Origin: a virus
Virus record (IMG/VR): IMGVR_UViG_3300045012_000066
Span: 1 to 64,000 of that record
Strand: one strand, 5' to 3'
Length of the DNA stretch: 64,000 bases
The notes below the pieces were generated by a model. The model was not told the DNA's origin. It made no database searches and saw only the letters and a program-made list of their open reading frames with translations. Made by a program: the position numbers and the translations under genes. Of this stretch, positions 49,639 through 58,256 are shown in pieces. Numbering within the stretch: position 1 is the stretch's first letter; each line of letters opens with the position of its first letter.

Positions 49639-50106
49639 TTAAACTCCTTCCTTCTGCCACGAAACCACAACCGCGACGACCATTGGCTGTAACGGAACGA
49701 ATGCACCTGTGTACGGCGTGAATTGGTTCCACGGCCCGCCAGCGTAGGAAACGATAGGCACCCCTGTGGTCGATGTGGCCCAGCGTGTGGTTGTAACGAC
49801 TGGCTTGTATTCGCAATACTTCTCGCCGATTGGCGCAGCGAGGAAGTCGCAGTCGTGCGGTTGCTTGCCAACGAAAACATTGTCGTAGCGAACCCGGTTG
49901 GGGTTGACGTTGTACTGGATAAAGTAGCGCAACCTGCTGTGCCAAAGATCACCGGGCATCAGGTGTATCAGAGAAAGAGTGACGAGCAGCGAAAATAGCA
50001 TGTAGCCCGCATAGGTCCAGAAAGCCAAGCTAGTCGTGGAGCTTCTCTCTACCGCATCCTCAACTCTTGAGACTGCTTGTTCGATATCGTAAAGATTGGT
50101 CGGCAT
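49639..50106 (-). CDS. Membrane-anchored hypothetical protein, 155 aa
   Basis: N-terminal helix, one membrane span (about residues 30-50, YAGYMLFSLLVTLSLIHL) and an outside-like beta/aromatic part. No family recognised. Confidence 0.65.
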   Translation of the reverse strand: MPTNLYDIEQAVSRVEDAVERSSTTSLAFWTYAGYMLFSLLVTLSLIHLMPGDLWHSRLRYFIQYNVNPNRVRYDNVFVGKQPHDCDFLAAPIGEKYCEYKPVVTTTRWATSTTGVPIVSYAGGPWNQFTPYTGAFVPLQPMVVAVVVSWQKEGV

Positions 50107-50111
50107 TTTCT

Positions 50112-50399
50112 TTATGCTCTCTTCCTCGTCGTTTTCTTCGCATGCGCGACGGCCCAGTTATAGCCGCAGGACGCACCGCAAAAGAGGCTGTCACGAAAGC
50201 GCCCGTAGTCTCCGGTGAACTGCTCCGGGTGCCCTTTTACCCACGCCTCACGCTGCGTGCGGCGGCGACCATCTGCAAGGTCCGGGGGCATCGCCTCGGT
50301 TATAAACTGCGGGTCTAGTTCCTTGGTGCAGTACAGGCAGCGGGGGCGCTGGCCCTTCGGTTTAGGTTTAAGGTTGATGTTTTTGCTGCCTGACTTCAT
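50112..50399 (-). CDS. Zinc-binding basic protein, 95 aa
   Basis: CLYC (about residues 21-24) and FCGASCG; basic at both ends. Probably nucleic-acid-binding; family not recognised. Confidence 0.6.
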   Translation of the reverse strand: MKSGSKNINLKPKPKGQRPRCLYCTKELDPQFITEAMPPDLADGRRRTQREAWVKGHPEQFTGDYGRFRDSLFCGASCGYNWAVAHAKKTTRKRA

Positions 50400-50436
50400 T
50401 GGTTTGCTCCTGTTGTTGAGTTGTTTGGTACGTCAT

Positions 50437-50739
50437 TTAAATTGCACCCTCTTCGTGAAAAGCTGTTTCAGTGCGCCACGCGAGTAACTCTGCGTTGTCG
50501 ATGGTGGGCAGGTTATAGCTGGTGACTAGGTCGCTGTAAATCTCTTTCCCGTTGTCACTCAGGGACTCGAAGCCGTTGAAGGCTAAGGCGGGCTTGAACT
50601 TCAGGCGGTGAAGCTGAACGTGCGTCGCCTCGCTGCGCCTGCGGTTGCTCGGCCTCTCGTGCAGCCAGCCGCCCACGTTGTAATCGCTCTCCAGCGCAGC
50701 GTAAGCCTCGCAGATATCGAATCGGTCAAAATAGGCCAT
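50437..50739 (-). CDS. Hypothetical protein, 100 aa
   Basis: Helical N-terminus (FDICEAYAALESDYN); no family recognised. Confidence 0.6.
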   Translation of the reverse strand: MAYFDRFDICEAYAALESDYNVGGWLHERPSNRRRSEATHVQLHRLKFKPALAFNGFESLSDNGKEIYSDLVTSYNLPTIDNAELLAWRTETAFHEEGAI

Positions 50740-50740
50740 G

Positions 50741-51214
50741 TTAAAACTCCTTTACCACTGTCAGTTGTTTGCCAGCGTAGAGTGCCGCCGACTCCGACCC
50801 TAGCTCGTGCCACTCGATAGCGCCGGTCAGTCCGCGCAGGAGGTACATCTTCGCGGGCCGCTCGTCAGCACCCTGTAATGGCATCGCCTTCACGTCATCG
50901 CCGCGATACGTCGGTTTCGTTCCATTCAGAAACGGGCAGAGGTTGATCGATAGCTCCGCGCACTTCTCATGCATGGGACCATCGGCGAAGTAGTGCGAGT
51001 CCGCGCTGGCCTTCCCGCCGACCCAGTAGCAGGACAGCTTGAGCTTGGTGCCGCAGACGGAGCAGAGCTTGTACCGGTAGTGTTGAACGTAGGTCTCCCC
51101 GTCGATCTGCCGGAAGTCCGGCTTGCCGTCGATCCACTTCACGACCACCGGGACCGGCATTCCTGCAAACGTCTTTAGGCGTGCGATGGCTCGCGTGATA
51201 GGGCACTTGCTCAT
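50741..51214 (-). CDS. Phage hypothetical protein with CxxCG, paralogous to 23867-24523, 157 aa
   Basis: VKWIDGKPDFRQIDGETY, CSVCGTKL, CAELSINLCPFL align by eye with 23867-24523. Shorter at the C-terminus. Probably zinc-binding, function unknown. Confidence 0.7.
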   Translation of the reverse strand: MSKCPITRAIARLKTFAGMPVPVVVKWIDGKPDFRQIDGETYVQHYRYKLCSVCGTKLKLSCYWVGGKASADSHYFADGPMHEKCAELSINLCPFLNGTKPTYRGDDVKAMPLQGADERPAKMYLLRGLTGAIEWHELGSESAALYAGKQLTVVKEF

Positions 51215-51270
51215 TGATGCTCCGTGTACCAGCGATCCATAAAGGCCAGCACTCGCTCGATCAGACTCAT
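51211..51270 (-). CDS. Possible 19-aa peptide in an overlapping chain
   Basis: ATG overlaps the upstream stop and its TGA overlaps the next ATG. Sequence MSLIERVLAFMDRWYTEHQ is amphipathic. Perhaps a coupling peptide. Confidence 0.4.
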   Translation of the reverse strand: MSLIERVLAFMDRWYTEHQ

Positions 51271-51482
51271 TGAATCACTCCTGTGTCTTCGTGGTTGGAA
51301 ACGCTGGAACCACAGAGCCGACAGTGAATCGTCGGCCCGGAGATGACGCAGCGCTCACCTACCCAGATATCGCGTCCGCAGGTGTTACAGTCCCGCGCCG
51401 CCGTGCATTCCGTCCAGTACGGCACAGCGGAAGTAGGCGGTTGGATCAATCCCGTTCTATGGTGATAGCCAAGCCAGTTCAC
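51267..51482 (-). CDS. Zinc-binding hypothetical protein, 71 aa
   Basis: CNTCGRDI (about residues 32-39) and HCRLCGSS form a zinc site. No family recognised. Confidence 0.6.
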   Translation of the reverse strand: MNWLGYHHRTGLIQPPTSAVPYWTECTAARDCNTCGRDIWVGERCVISGPTIHCRLCGSSVSNHEDTGVIQ

Positions 51483-51484
51483 GC

Positions 51485-51763
51485 CTATGCCTCCTCAACT
51501 TCCCGCAGAAACGCTGTGCTGTAAGCCAGAAAGGTAACGATGCGCCCGTCCTTAAGGTTGCGTGCCTTGCCTCCGTGGTGTGCGTCAACGGTAAGGCGCG
51601 TCCAAGGCTCCAAGTTGGCTTCCTTGTTGAGCGGCAGGTTTGTGCGCAGCACGATTGGCTCGCCGGGGGCAGGGGATAAGAACGCTCTGCCCACGGGAAT
51701 ATTTTTAAATAGCGGCAGCTTCGCCTCGCGACGCGCCCTCTCCTCTTTGCTTAACTTCGGCAT
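51485..51763 (-). CDS. Hypothetical basic protein, 92 aa
   Basis: Basic N-terminus (KLSKEERARREAK) then a beta-rich core. No family recognised. Confidence 0.6.
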   Translation of the reverse strand: MPKLSKEERARREAKLPLFKNIPVGRAFLSPAPGEPIVLRTNLPLNKEANLEPWTRLTVDAHHGGKARNLKDGRIVTFLAYSTAFLREVEEA

Positions 51764-51764
51764 G

Positions 51765-52262
51765 TCAGTGTTTCCCTCCGCAGCGGCAATGCTCCCGCGC
51801 TACCTCGTCCCACTTGTCGGAGACGGCCAGACGGTCGATGTTGTAAATAAATCCGTGGCTCCGTACCATGCGATCTGACTGCGCCCAGTAGCCCAGCTTC
51901 TTCATGCCGCGCACGCTGCCGGTCTTGTCGATGTTCGGGTGGCAGGTGTGCCCGCATCCGGCGCTGCCGTTCTCGACCCATGCGAGTCCGGTGCGCTCGT
52001 CGAAGTGAAGCTCGATGTATGGCGCAAGCTGCTTTACGAAAGTCTTCTTGTGCTTCTTCGCCTCGATATCCTCTCCCAGCGCTTGGCGGTTGCCCTTCTC
52101 GAATTTGGCACGTAGCCGTGCAGGCACATTCACGCGGTCGTCGATGTAGTAGCCCTCTCCGCGCTTCCAGTGGTCCTCGGTTGCGGATGCAAGGAAGAGG
52201 CAATTGCGATTGCGGAGCCTCGTCAAAACGTCTTTCTGTAACTCGGTCAATTCGTTCGGCAT
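51765..52262 (-). CDS. Hypothetical protein, 165 aa
   Basis: Helical N-terminus, a Cys/His cluster in the C-terminal half (GCGHTCHPN, HCRCGG). Function unknown. Confidence 0.6.
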   Translation of the reverse strand: MPNELTELQKDVLTRLRNRNCLFLASATEDHWKRGEGYYIDDRVNVPARLRAKFEKGNRQALGEDIEAKKHKKTFVKQLAPYIELHFDERTGLAWVENGSAGCGHTCHPNIDKTGSVRGMKKLGYWAQSDRMVRSHGFIYNIDRLAVSDKWDEVAREHCRCGGKH

Positions 52263-52745
52263 TTAAATTTTTCTCCAGTAGCCATACACGCAGCGGTTGC
52301 CGTTGCGGGACGGGTCATAGGTGTCGTAGATGATGCCGTCGATGACGGCTGTAACGTGACGGCTGACGTTGACCACCAGTCGTCCCATAGGAAGCTCGCC
52401 AGCCCGAAGGTGGACTTTGCAGCCTTGGCCGATGTGCATCGTCGGAATCCACTCAAAGCCCAGCGACGCTATGTAGTTTTTGAACCACTGCCGCTTGATG
52501 TGGATGCCGCGCTCGGCGGATGCCACCCGCTTCGGAGTGTGCTTGGTACGCCTCTGCGCTCCGGTGCCTTCGGCCAGAGCCTGATGAATCTCGGCGTAGG
52601 GCATACCGCTGGCAATGGCGATGGCTCGCGTGGTGCAGTCCCAAGCTTTGTCGTAGTATCCGGCAGCGCGTCGCCCGCCGTCGTGGCGGACCCACGGCAG
52701 AGTGCGCGGCTGGACCCGGAACCCGTAGATAATTTCGTGGCTCAA
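52263..52745 (-). CDS. Possible papain-like cysteine hydrolase, 160 aa
   Basis: WDCTTRAIAIASGMPYAEI (Cys), NVSRHVTAVIDG (His) and YDTYDPSRNG (Asp) fit the order of a papain-fold peptidase seen in phage hypothetical proteins. First gene after the promoter at 52784-52812. Confidence 0.65.
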   Translation of the reverse strand: MSHEIIYGFRVQPRTLPWVRHDGGRRAAGYYDKAWDCTTRAIAIASGMPYAEIHQALAEGTGAQRRTKHTPKRVASAERGIHIKRQWFKNYIASLGFEWIPTMHIGQGCKVHLRAGELPMGRLVVNVSRHVTAVIDGIIYDTYDPSRNGNRCVYGYWRKI

Positions 52746-52783
52746 AACTCAACCCCTCCCGGTTAGTTTTTAAAGTTACGACA

Positions 52784-52812
52784 ATGTTAGCGTACACACG
52801 CGTACACGTCAA
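52784..52812 (-). promoter_or_regulatory. Leftward promoter with tandem GTACGC operator
   Basis: Minus strand TTGACG (52807-52812), 17-base spacer with two GTACGC repeats, TAACAT (52784-52789). Confidence 0.5.
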
Positions 52813-52821
52813 GCGCGGAAT

Positions 52822-53106
52822 TTATTTCGGCCAGCGCAGCCACGATATGAAGACGAACACTAGCACGCTGGCGACCCACCAAAGGAAATACTGGCGTGCC
52901 TTTTTCGGCTCCTTCTTTACGGCCCAGTAGATACTGCAAGGCAGCAAACACATGGCGGCGATCAGGGCATAGGTCTGGCTGACAAAAATCAGAAACAGAA
53001 CGACTACGGCGATCCCTAGAAAGCCAAGGATGAGAACATCAAGACCGGCATCGCAAAGCAGGATGAATGCGGCGATGCCCATGAGAATAAGTGCGATAGT
53101 ACCCAT
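52822..53106 (-). CDS. Multi-span membrane protein, 94 aa
   Basis: Three hydrophobic segments (about residues 2-20, 24-50 and 76-90), with KKEPKKARQ between. No family recognised. Confidence 0.65.
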   Translation of the reverse strand: MGTIALILMGIAAFILLCDAGLDVLILGFLGIAVVVLFLIFVSQTYALIAAMCLLPCSIYWAVKKEPKKARQYFLWWVASVLVFVFISWLRWPK

Positions 53107-53738
53107 TAGACTGAAACCTCTTTTCCTGTAATTCGTTCGCGCATCAGGCGCATGATCTTCAAATACGCTTCCGGTCTGCCAGCATACTCTTCGCGCCAGT
53201 TCTTTCCGGTCGTGTAGCTATCGTCCCGCAACCGCCTGTAACTCACCAGACACTCACCGACCTTGACTCCCGTCCGCTGGCCCTTCGACTTCGCAAAGAA
53301 GCTGGAGCCGGGATGACCGCATAGCAGGGCAGGGAGCAGGATGCCTTTCTGTTCGCGCTGTGCCTGTTGCAGGGAAGCGTCTACCAGCACGCCATTCACG
53401 TTGAGTACCAGATGCCCGCCAAAGCTGTTCGGTTTAAGCTGCCCATTCTCCGGTGGAACGATGCCGACTCCCCACGCGCCGTGCTGGTTGAAGAGCGCCA
53501 TGCGCTCGTCATGATCCTCGGGCAGCGGTCCTTGTTCCACCAGCTTCTGCATGGGACCATTGAGGACTTGGACGGTCACTGCGACCGCACGCGCCTTGTA
53601 GCCATACTCCGCGAAGACAGCCTGTAGTATCTTGCAGGTCGCAACGCAGCAGTCAGGCCGAAAATACTCCAGCATGGTCTTGCGCACCACGGGCAGCATG
53701 ACGTTGAGCAAGGTCGGCAGTGGAATTTTATTTGCCAT
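53106..53738 (-). CDS. Possible transglutaminase-fold protein, 210 aa
   Basis: PDCCVATCKILQ (Cys), FGGHLVLNVNG (His) and VLVDASLQQAQ (Asp) in the right order for a Cys-His-Asp triad. Enzyme activity is inference. Third such protein on this strand. Confidence 0.55.
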   Translation of the reverse strand: MANKIPLPTLLNVMLPVVRKTMLEYFRPDCCVATCKILQAVFAEYGYKARAVAVTVQVLNGPMQKLVEQGPLPEDHDERMALFNQHGAWGVGIVPPENGQLKPNSFGGHLVLNVNGVLVDASLQQAQREQKGILLPALLCGHPGSSFFAKSKGQRTGVKVGECLVSYRRLRDDSYTTGKNWREEYAGRPEAYLKIMRLMRERITGKEVSV

Positions 53739-53842
53739 CTCTCCCTAAAACCTCTTTTCCTGTAAGCTTCCGGTTTTTCAAATTCAAATGCATTCCCCGG
53801 TTCGGTAAAATAATTAACCAAACCGGGAAGACTGACAGGGGT

Positions 53843-53901
53843 TGGTGGACCGGACGGGATTTGAACCCGCAAAGCGCTCACCCTACCACGGGTTCCGGCC
53901 C
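53843..53901 (-). tRNA. Anticodon-armless tRNA-like element
   Basis: Acceptor GGGCCGG/CCGGTCC with an A and encoded CCA, a D arm CCC-GTGGTA-GGG and T arm GCGGG-TTCAAAT-CCCGT are complete. Between D and T arms there are only 10 bases, so no anticodon arm. Total 59 nt. Confidence 0.55.
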
Positions 53902-53910
53902 ACATTTGGT

Positions 53911-54519
53911 TTACTTGGTGGCCTCTAATGCAGCCGATGTGAACTTGGACTGATCGAGTGCCATGTCGCCCACAGTGTACGCGGTAAGCTCCGTCCCTGA
54001 AGGGATCGTGATGTCCTTGCCGTGCATCATGAGGAACAGGGCAGAGCCGCCCAGCGTGAAAATTGCCGTTGCCGCCATCGCGCCGATCATGGCTCCCGTG
54101 TGTCCGCCGCCTTTGCCTCCGGTGGTTGCCGCAAGGTCGTCGCGCTCGCCGTCCGTTAGACGAACGTAGTTGAGGGTGACATCCAGCTTGCCGCCCCGGC
54201 CAGCCCACTTCTTGCCCTCGTGCTCGTTGATAGTGCCCAGAGCCTTGGTGCCCTTGGCGATCACCACGATGCCATTGACGGTGACATCCTCGACGACATC
54301 GAAAGATATCTTCTCGCCCACGTAATCGTGAAACGCGTTTGAGGATGATATGGCTTGCGCGATCCTCAGCTTTACAGGCGTTCCGTCCACCAGTATGAAC
54401 GGCTTTGCTGCCGGTGCTGTCTGTGCGGGTGTATGGTTAGCCTCGACCGCTTGCTGCTGGCCGAAGACCGTAGGAGTTATCAAGGCAGATATGGTTGCAA
54501 TTGCTAAAAACTTTCTCAT
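53911..54519 (-). CDS. Secreted protein of a type seen in Acidobacteriota, 202 aa
   Basis: Signal peptide at the start (MRKFLAIATISALITPTVFG). A mature domain with DGTPVKLRIAQAISS, VNGIVVIAKGTKALG, YVRLTDGE and a C-terminal HGKDITIPSGTELTAY segment containing a hydrophobic stretch; I associate this pattern with exported proteins of Acidobacteriota. Function unknown. Possibly a host gene acquired by the phage. Confidence 0.7.
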   Translation of the reverse strand: MRKFLAIATISALITPTVFGQQQAVEANHTPAQTAPAAKPFILVDGTPVKLRIAQAISSSNAFHDYVGEKISFDVVEDVTVNGIVVIAKGTKALGTINEHEGKKWAGRGGKLDVTLNYVRLTDGERDDLAATTGGKGGGHTGAMIGAMAATAIFTLGGSALFLMMHGKDITIPSGTELTAYTVGDMALDQSKFTSAALEATK

Positions 54520-54604
54520 CGTTCTCTTTCCTGTAATTTTATTTACTGCAACTCCGCAGTCGGTTGGGGTTATTTCAACGGGGGGCGGCACTCGATCTTC
54601 TCTC

Positions 54605-54940
54605 TTAAACCTGTTTATGTGTGAATGATGTTGTTTGCTGTGCTGCCAAGGTGCAGCCGGGATGATGGCCAAGCTCCAGCGGGTTTTGCCCGCAATGGAC
54701 GCAGAGTGATTCGCGCCGTCTCTTTATACGTGAGCCAATGAAGCTAATGCCGCCGCCGACCAGCCCGCAGAGGACAGCGGTCACCAGTATCGGATGCTCC
54801 GGGCTGATTGCGTGAGCCAGCCCGAACTGGCGGGACGCCGTGGCCGTGAGCGCACCGGCAATCATACTTAAAAAGCTCCAGCCATCCCGCTGCGCCTTGG
54901 TCGGTTGTGGGGTCGTTGGGGTGGAATCTATATCAGTCAA
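54605..54940 (-). CDS. Membrane protein with Cys/His tail, 111 aa (TTG start)
   Basis: TTG at 54940 follows AAGGAGAG. Two hydrophobic segments (about residues 20-35 and 50-66), then CVHCG and HHPGC. No family recognised. Confidence 0.55.
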   Translation of the reverse strand: MTDIDSTPTTPQPTKAQRDGWSFLSMIAGALTATASRQFGLAHAISPEHPILVTAVLCGLVGGGISFIGSRIKRRRESLCVHCGQNPLELGHHPGCTLAAQQTTSFTHKQV

Positions 54941-54966
54941 AAAATCTCTCCTTGGTAGGAACGTGT

Positions 54967-55323
54967 TTATGTGTGGGTGTAGCCGTCCGGTTCGATACCG
55001 ACAAACATGCCGCACCAGTTAATCCCGGCGTAGCGGTCAGAGCCGATGCCGCTTTCCTGCACGCGGGTAAAGAACTCGTGACGGTTGCGTGAGCCATCCG
55101 GGCTGCGCTTGTACAGCGCATTGATAGCCTCGACCTGCTTGGGTGTCATCCACTCAGGAATGACGATATGCGGTTCACCGCGCACCAGCCGTTCGTCGCG
55201 ATCCTGTGAGCCAGCGGAATAGCCCTCAAAGTATGCCTCACGGTTGGACACGCCACGGGTGTCAGGCATCTCTGAATCGGAGCCGTGACGATATCCCAGC
55301 GCGTAATTCTCGGTCTTGGTCAT
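54967..55323 (-). CDS. Hypothetical protein, 118 aa
   Basis: ALGYRHGSDSEMPD then EAYFEGYSAGSQDRD, a repeated GY-x-G pattern typical of small phage proteins; ends THT within the intercistronic element. Function unknown. Confidence 0.6.
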   Translation of the reverse strand: MTKTENYALGYRHGSDSEMPDTRGVSNREAYFEGYSAGSQDRDERLVRGEPHIVIPEWMTPKQVEAINALYKRSPDGSRNRHEFFTRVQESGIGSDRYAGINWCGMFVGIEPDGYTHT

Positions 55324-55329
55324 GACTTT

Positions 55330-55641
55330 CTATTCCTCCGGTTTCGTATAAATTGGTTTAGCGTTGAGGTCCATGAAGAAGACTGCATCGCATTCGTCAC
55401 AGGCTCGCAGTGCTTGCGCCGGGACGCCTTCGGCTGGCTTCGTATGCACCCACTTGCCACACTCAGGGCAAAGCAGGAACTCTCGCTGCGCGTCGCGTTC
55501 AAGGTCGGATGCTGATTGGGGACACACGCCGTTGGTGTGATCTGTGAATGGTTGGCCGCAGTTGCGGCAGCGGTCTGGCACGTCGTATCCGGCGTTGCCG
55601 CGCTGATGTTCCTTGGGATCGAGCGGTTCAAAGTGGGTCAT
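55330..55641 (-). CDS. Zinc-ribbon protein, 103 aa
   Basis: CRNCGQ, CPECG and CDEC: six cysteines in pairs, two ribbons. Preceded by the intercistronic element. Confidence 0.6.
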   Translation of the reverse strand: MTHFEPLDPKEHQRGNAGYDVPDRCRNCGQPFTDHTNGVCPQSASDLERDAQREFLLCPECGKWVHTKPAEGVPAQALRACDECDAVFFMDLNAKPIYTKPEE

Positions 55642-55725
55642 TGCCTCTCCTGTAAACGTCTTTGTGTGAGGGTCAGATTTCAAAGTGGCCGGTGGTTGCC
55701 GACCACTTTTCATCCGGGGTAGTTC

Positions 55726-56700
55726 TTAGGCCGCTTTCTGCGGGCGGGGGACAAGTACCCGGTACGCCTTGTGTGCGGCGACCAGCTTCTTCTCCGTGTC
55801 TGCGGTGGCGTTCTCCAGCCACGCATCGAGTGCGCGGGCTACAGTCTCAGCCGCCTCATAGACGGAGCTTGTCACCTTCGGTACAGGAGCGGCAGCAGGG
55901 GCAGGAGTATGGGTGGGTTTCTTGCCAGCCTTCCTGTCCTGTGAGGCTTGGACCTGAGCCTTCGCCCTCTCCGCCGTCTTGCCCTTACCCTTGGCGAGGA
56001 CAGCGGCGACCTTGACGCGCTTCTTGCCCTTCACCACGCTCGCGCTCTCAGCGATGATCTTGCGCTGCTCGTCCTTGCTCACCTTCGCCAGTTGCTTCGC
56101 AGTGGTGACCTTGATTTCGCCCTTGGTGACGGCTTCCTGTGCTTCGACGGCCAACTCTGCCAGTGCAGCGCGATCCTTGACCCACTTTGCAGCGTTCGCC
56201 CTCTTTTCGCCCTGCTTCGCCTCGGGGAAATAGATAAATGCAATCTCTTCGTCGGACTTCTTGAAGCGTTTGCGCAGCAGAGTGATATTCCAGCAGTCGT
56301 CCATTGGCGAGGTGCCTACGCGGAAGCGGTTCTCGCTGATGGCGGTGATGAGAGCCTCTTCCTCGGACAGAGTCTCGTAGATACCCTCGACCTTAAGAAG
56401 CTGCTCTTCGGAGGTTCCCTTGGCGCGGAGCTTCTTATTAATCAGGTTGATGGCATGGTAGCGGCAGTAGCCGAAAACCAGAACGGGCTGACCCGCATCG
56501 TTCTTGCGGAACTTGACCGGCGTGTCCTGACCTTTAGCCTGAATGTCTGCGGCCAGAGCTTCAACAGCAGCCTTGACATCAGGGTTGTCGCGCTCGTAAC
56601 GCCCATTTAGCTGGGGGTCGAGGACAATGTTTTCGGGGTAGTCGGCAACGACCAGCGTGCTAGTGCGCTTAGTCGTCTCGTTAGAAAAGCTTACGTTCAT
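55726..56700 (-). CDS. ParB-like protein, 324 aa
   Basis: NGRYERDNPDVKAAVEALAADI and VFGYCRYHAINLI correspond to the ParB N-terminal (Srx-like) domain; ISENRFRVGTSPMD follows. The middle has a helix-turn-helix-like region and the C-terminal third is Ala/Lys-rich with a helical end. It could act in partition, transcription or as a nuclease. A pair of promoters lies upstream. Confidence 0.8.
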   Translation of the reverse strand: MNVSFSNETTKRTSTLVVADYPENIVLDPQLNGRYERDNPDVKAAVEALAADIQAKGQDTPVKFRKNDAGQPVLVFGYCRYHAINLINKKLRAKGTSEEQLLKVEGIYETLSEEEALITAISENRFRVGTSPMDDCWNITLLRKRFKKSDEEIAFIYFPEAKQGEKRANAAKWVKDRAALAELAVEAQEAVTKGEIKVTTAKQLAKVSKDEQRKIIAESASVVKGKKRVKVAAVLAKGKGKTAERAKAQVQASQDRKAGKKPTHTPAPAAAPVPKVTSSVYEAAETVARALDAWLENATADTEKKLVAAHKAYRVLVPRPQKAA

Positions 56701-56783
56701 TTTTTAAATTTCCTCCCGTGTGATGTTTCGTGAATGCGAGCATCTAACCTCCCTGAGTCAGATGCAGTTTCGTCGTTAGAGTC

Positions 56784-56812
56784 AGCTTATTTCCTCGGTA
56801 CTGCGGTGTCAA
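56784..56812 (-). promoter_or_regulatory. Leftward promoter of the ParB-like gene (downstream of two)
   Basis: Minus strand TTGACA (56807-56812), 17-base spacer containing CCGCAGTACCGAG, TAAGCT (56784-56789). Confidence 0.6.
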
Positions 56813-56896
56813 GCAGAATCTTGGAAATTCCCTAACTATTTTCTTCTCATGTAAAGAGTTATAGGTGAGATGTCGAGTCTCACCAAAACATGTTTT

Positions 56897-56925
56897 TGTA
56901 AGGTTTTTCGGTACTGCCGTGTCAG
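56897..56925 (-). promoter_or_regulatory. Leftward promoter of the ParB-like gene (upstream of two)
   Basis: Minus strand CTGACA (56920-56925), 17-base spacer containing CGGCAGTACCGA, CTTACA (56897-56902). Confidence 0.5.
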
Positions 56926-56999
56926 CGGGGGGAAATTCTCGGCAAGCCAGAAGCGCAGGATAGGCGCAGGATGGACTGATATTTATTTCGACCTCTCGA

Positions 57000-57482
57000 T
57001 TATGAAGCTGTCTTAACCAAATGCATCCCTAGTTTTGTCCGCGTCTCTAGGAACTCAAGCAGGGAAACCTGAGACTCAGGCTTCATAATAACCGCTTCCT
57101 GCGTGGCGTAATCAAAGACGTAGTATGCACCGTCGCCCGCTTTGGCCACTTCGGCGCGGATGCGGCGGGTGGCTGCGTCAGTACATTTGATCTGCATCCC
57201 GCCGTCGCTCCGACGTAAGCCCACCCTAAAGCGTTTAACCGGCAAGTCTTTGGCGACAAGCACGTCGGCTAGGTCGGTAATGATGCAGGCAGGTGATGTA
57301 CCCGTCCACCATGCGGGCTTAGGACAGGGTTCGCCCTCGGCAGTGAGTGCAGGTGTGGTTACCGTGCGGGCCGGGTCGGCTAGGTTGGCGGACTGCCAGA
57401 TGGCGATGCCGCCCCTGTCGCGTATCCACTCGGTTACCTGTATCGCATTCTCAGGCGATGTGATGTACGGCTTTAAATTCAT
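57000..57482 (-). CDS. Hypothetical protein, 160 aa
   Basis: N-terminal AIQVTEWIRDRGGIAIWQSANL, conserved Trp/Pro centre, C-terminal helical part. Pattern seen in phage hypothetical proteins; function unknown. Confidence 0.6.
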   Translation of the reverse strand: MNLKPYITSPENAIQVTEWIRDRGGIAIWQSANLADPARTVTTPALTAEGEPCPKPAWWTGTSPACIITDLADVLVAKDLPVKRFRVGLRRSDGGMQIKCTDAATRRIRAEVAKAGDGAYYVFDYATQEAVIMKPESQVSLLEFLETRTKLGMHLVKTAS

Positions 57483-57620
57483 TCACTCCCCCTGTACTGC
57501 GTCGAAGATGCGAGCGCCAGCGAACAGGACGATGGCTGCGATGATGCCAGCGATCCACCCAAGGTGTATCCAGACAAGAACTATCACGGCGATGATTGCC
57601 GCCCAGATTAACCAAACCAT
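57483..57620 (-). CDS. Small double-span membrane protein, 45 aa
   Basis: Two hydrophobic stretches around a short IHLGW turn (MVWLIWAAIIAVIVLVW, then IAGIIAAIVLFAGA). Starts after GAGGTGG and is directly adjacent to the next gene. Confidence 0.65.
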   Translation of the reverse strand: MVWLIWAAIIAVIVLVWIHLGWIAGIIAAIVLFAGARIFDAVQGE

Positions 57621-57621
57621 T

Positions 57622-57981
57622 TTATGCGCCACCTCTCTGCGGCTGAACTGGCGACCGCCAGTCAGTGACGTTGGCCTTGTACAGGCGGTCGAACTCGGAG
57701 CGATCCTCGTCGGTTAGCTCGGTGCGGTACTCGCTCAGGTTGCGCTCTAGATCGTCGGCGCTGCCGATGAATGCGCCTCCGCCGTCTGACATGGTTGAGG
57801 CTGCGGTGACGAAGCCGTCAGACGTAATGCTCAGGCCGTACAGTTTGCCGCTGCGCCCGTCGCGTACTCCGTAGTCATGACCGATGATTGCGCCCACGAT
57901 GGCGACCAGCTTGGGGCTGAAGTTGAACTTGCTCGGATTGATGCGATCTGCGAAGTCGATGACTCCCGTTTCGTTTCCCAT
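57622..57981 (-). CDS. Hypothetical protein, 119 aa
   Basis: Gly-rich centre (GAIIGHDYGVRDGRSGKLYG) then an acidic helix. No family recognised. Confidence 0.6.
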   Translation of the reverse strand: MGNETGVIDFADRINPSKFNFSPKLVAIVGAIIGHDYGVRDGRSGKLYGLSITSDGFVTAASTMSDGGGAFIGSADDLERNLSEYRTELTDEDRSEFDRLYKANVTDWRSPVQPQRGGA

Positions 57982-58028
57982 TGCGATTCTCCTGTAAATA
58001 GGTTTTACGGTTGCTGCGTGGCCGGGAT

Positions 58029-58256
58029 TTAGTCGGCCACGGGGTTAGGTGGGGCGAGTGATACCAGACCTGCCGTAGATGACCACTGGTAATTCACAGG
58101 CTCGGCGGACTCAACGACTTGGTAGCCCTCGGCTAGCGTCCATGCTGCCACCTTGTTGCGGCCATAGGACTCAGCTTCCTCGCGGGTCGCCAGTGCAATG
58201 CCGTTCTGGTAATACTTCGGGTCGTCGTAGACTTTGATTGCTGCTTTGAAGCTCAT
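58029..58256 (-). CDS. Hypothetical protein, 75 aa
   Basis: Starts AAIKVYDDPKYYQNG; mixed alpha/beta. No family recognised. Confidence 0.6.
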   Translation of the reverse strand: MSFKAAIKVYDDPKYYQNGIALATREEAESYGRNKVAAWTLAEGYQVVESAEPVNYQWSSTAGLVSLAPPNPVAD

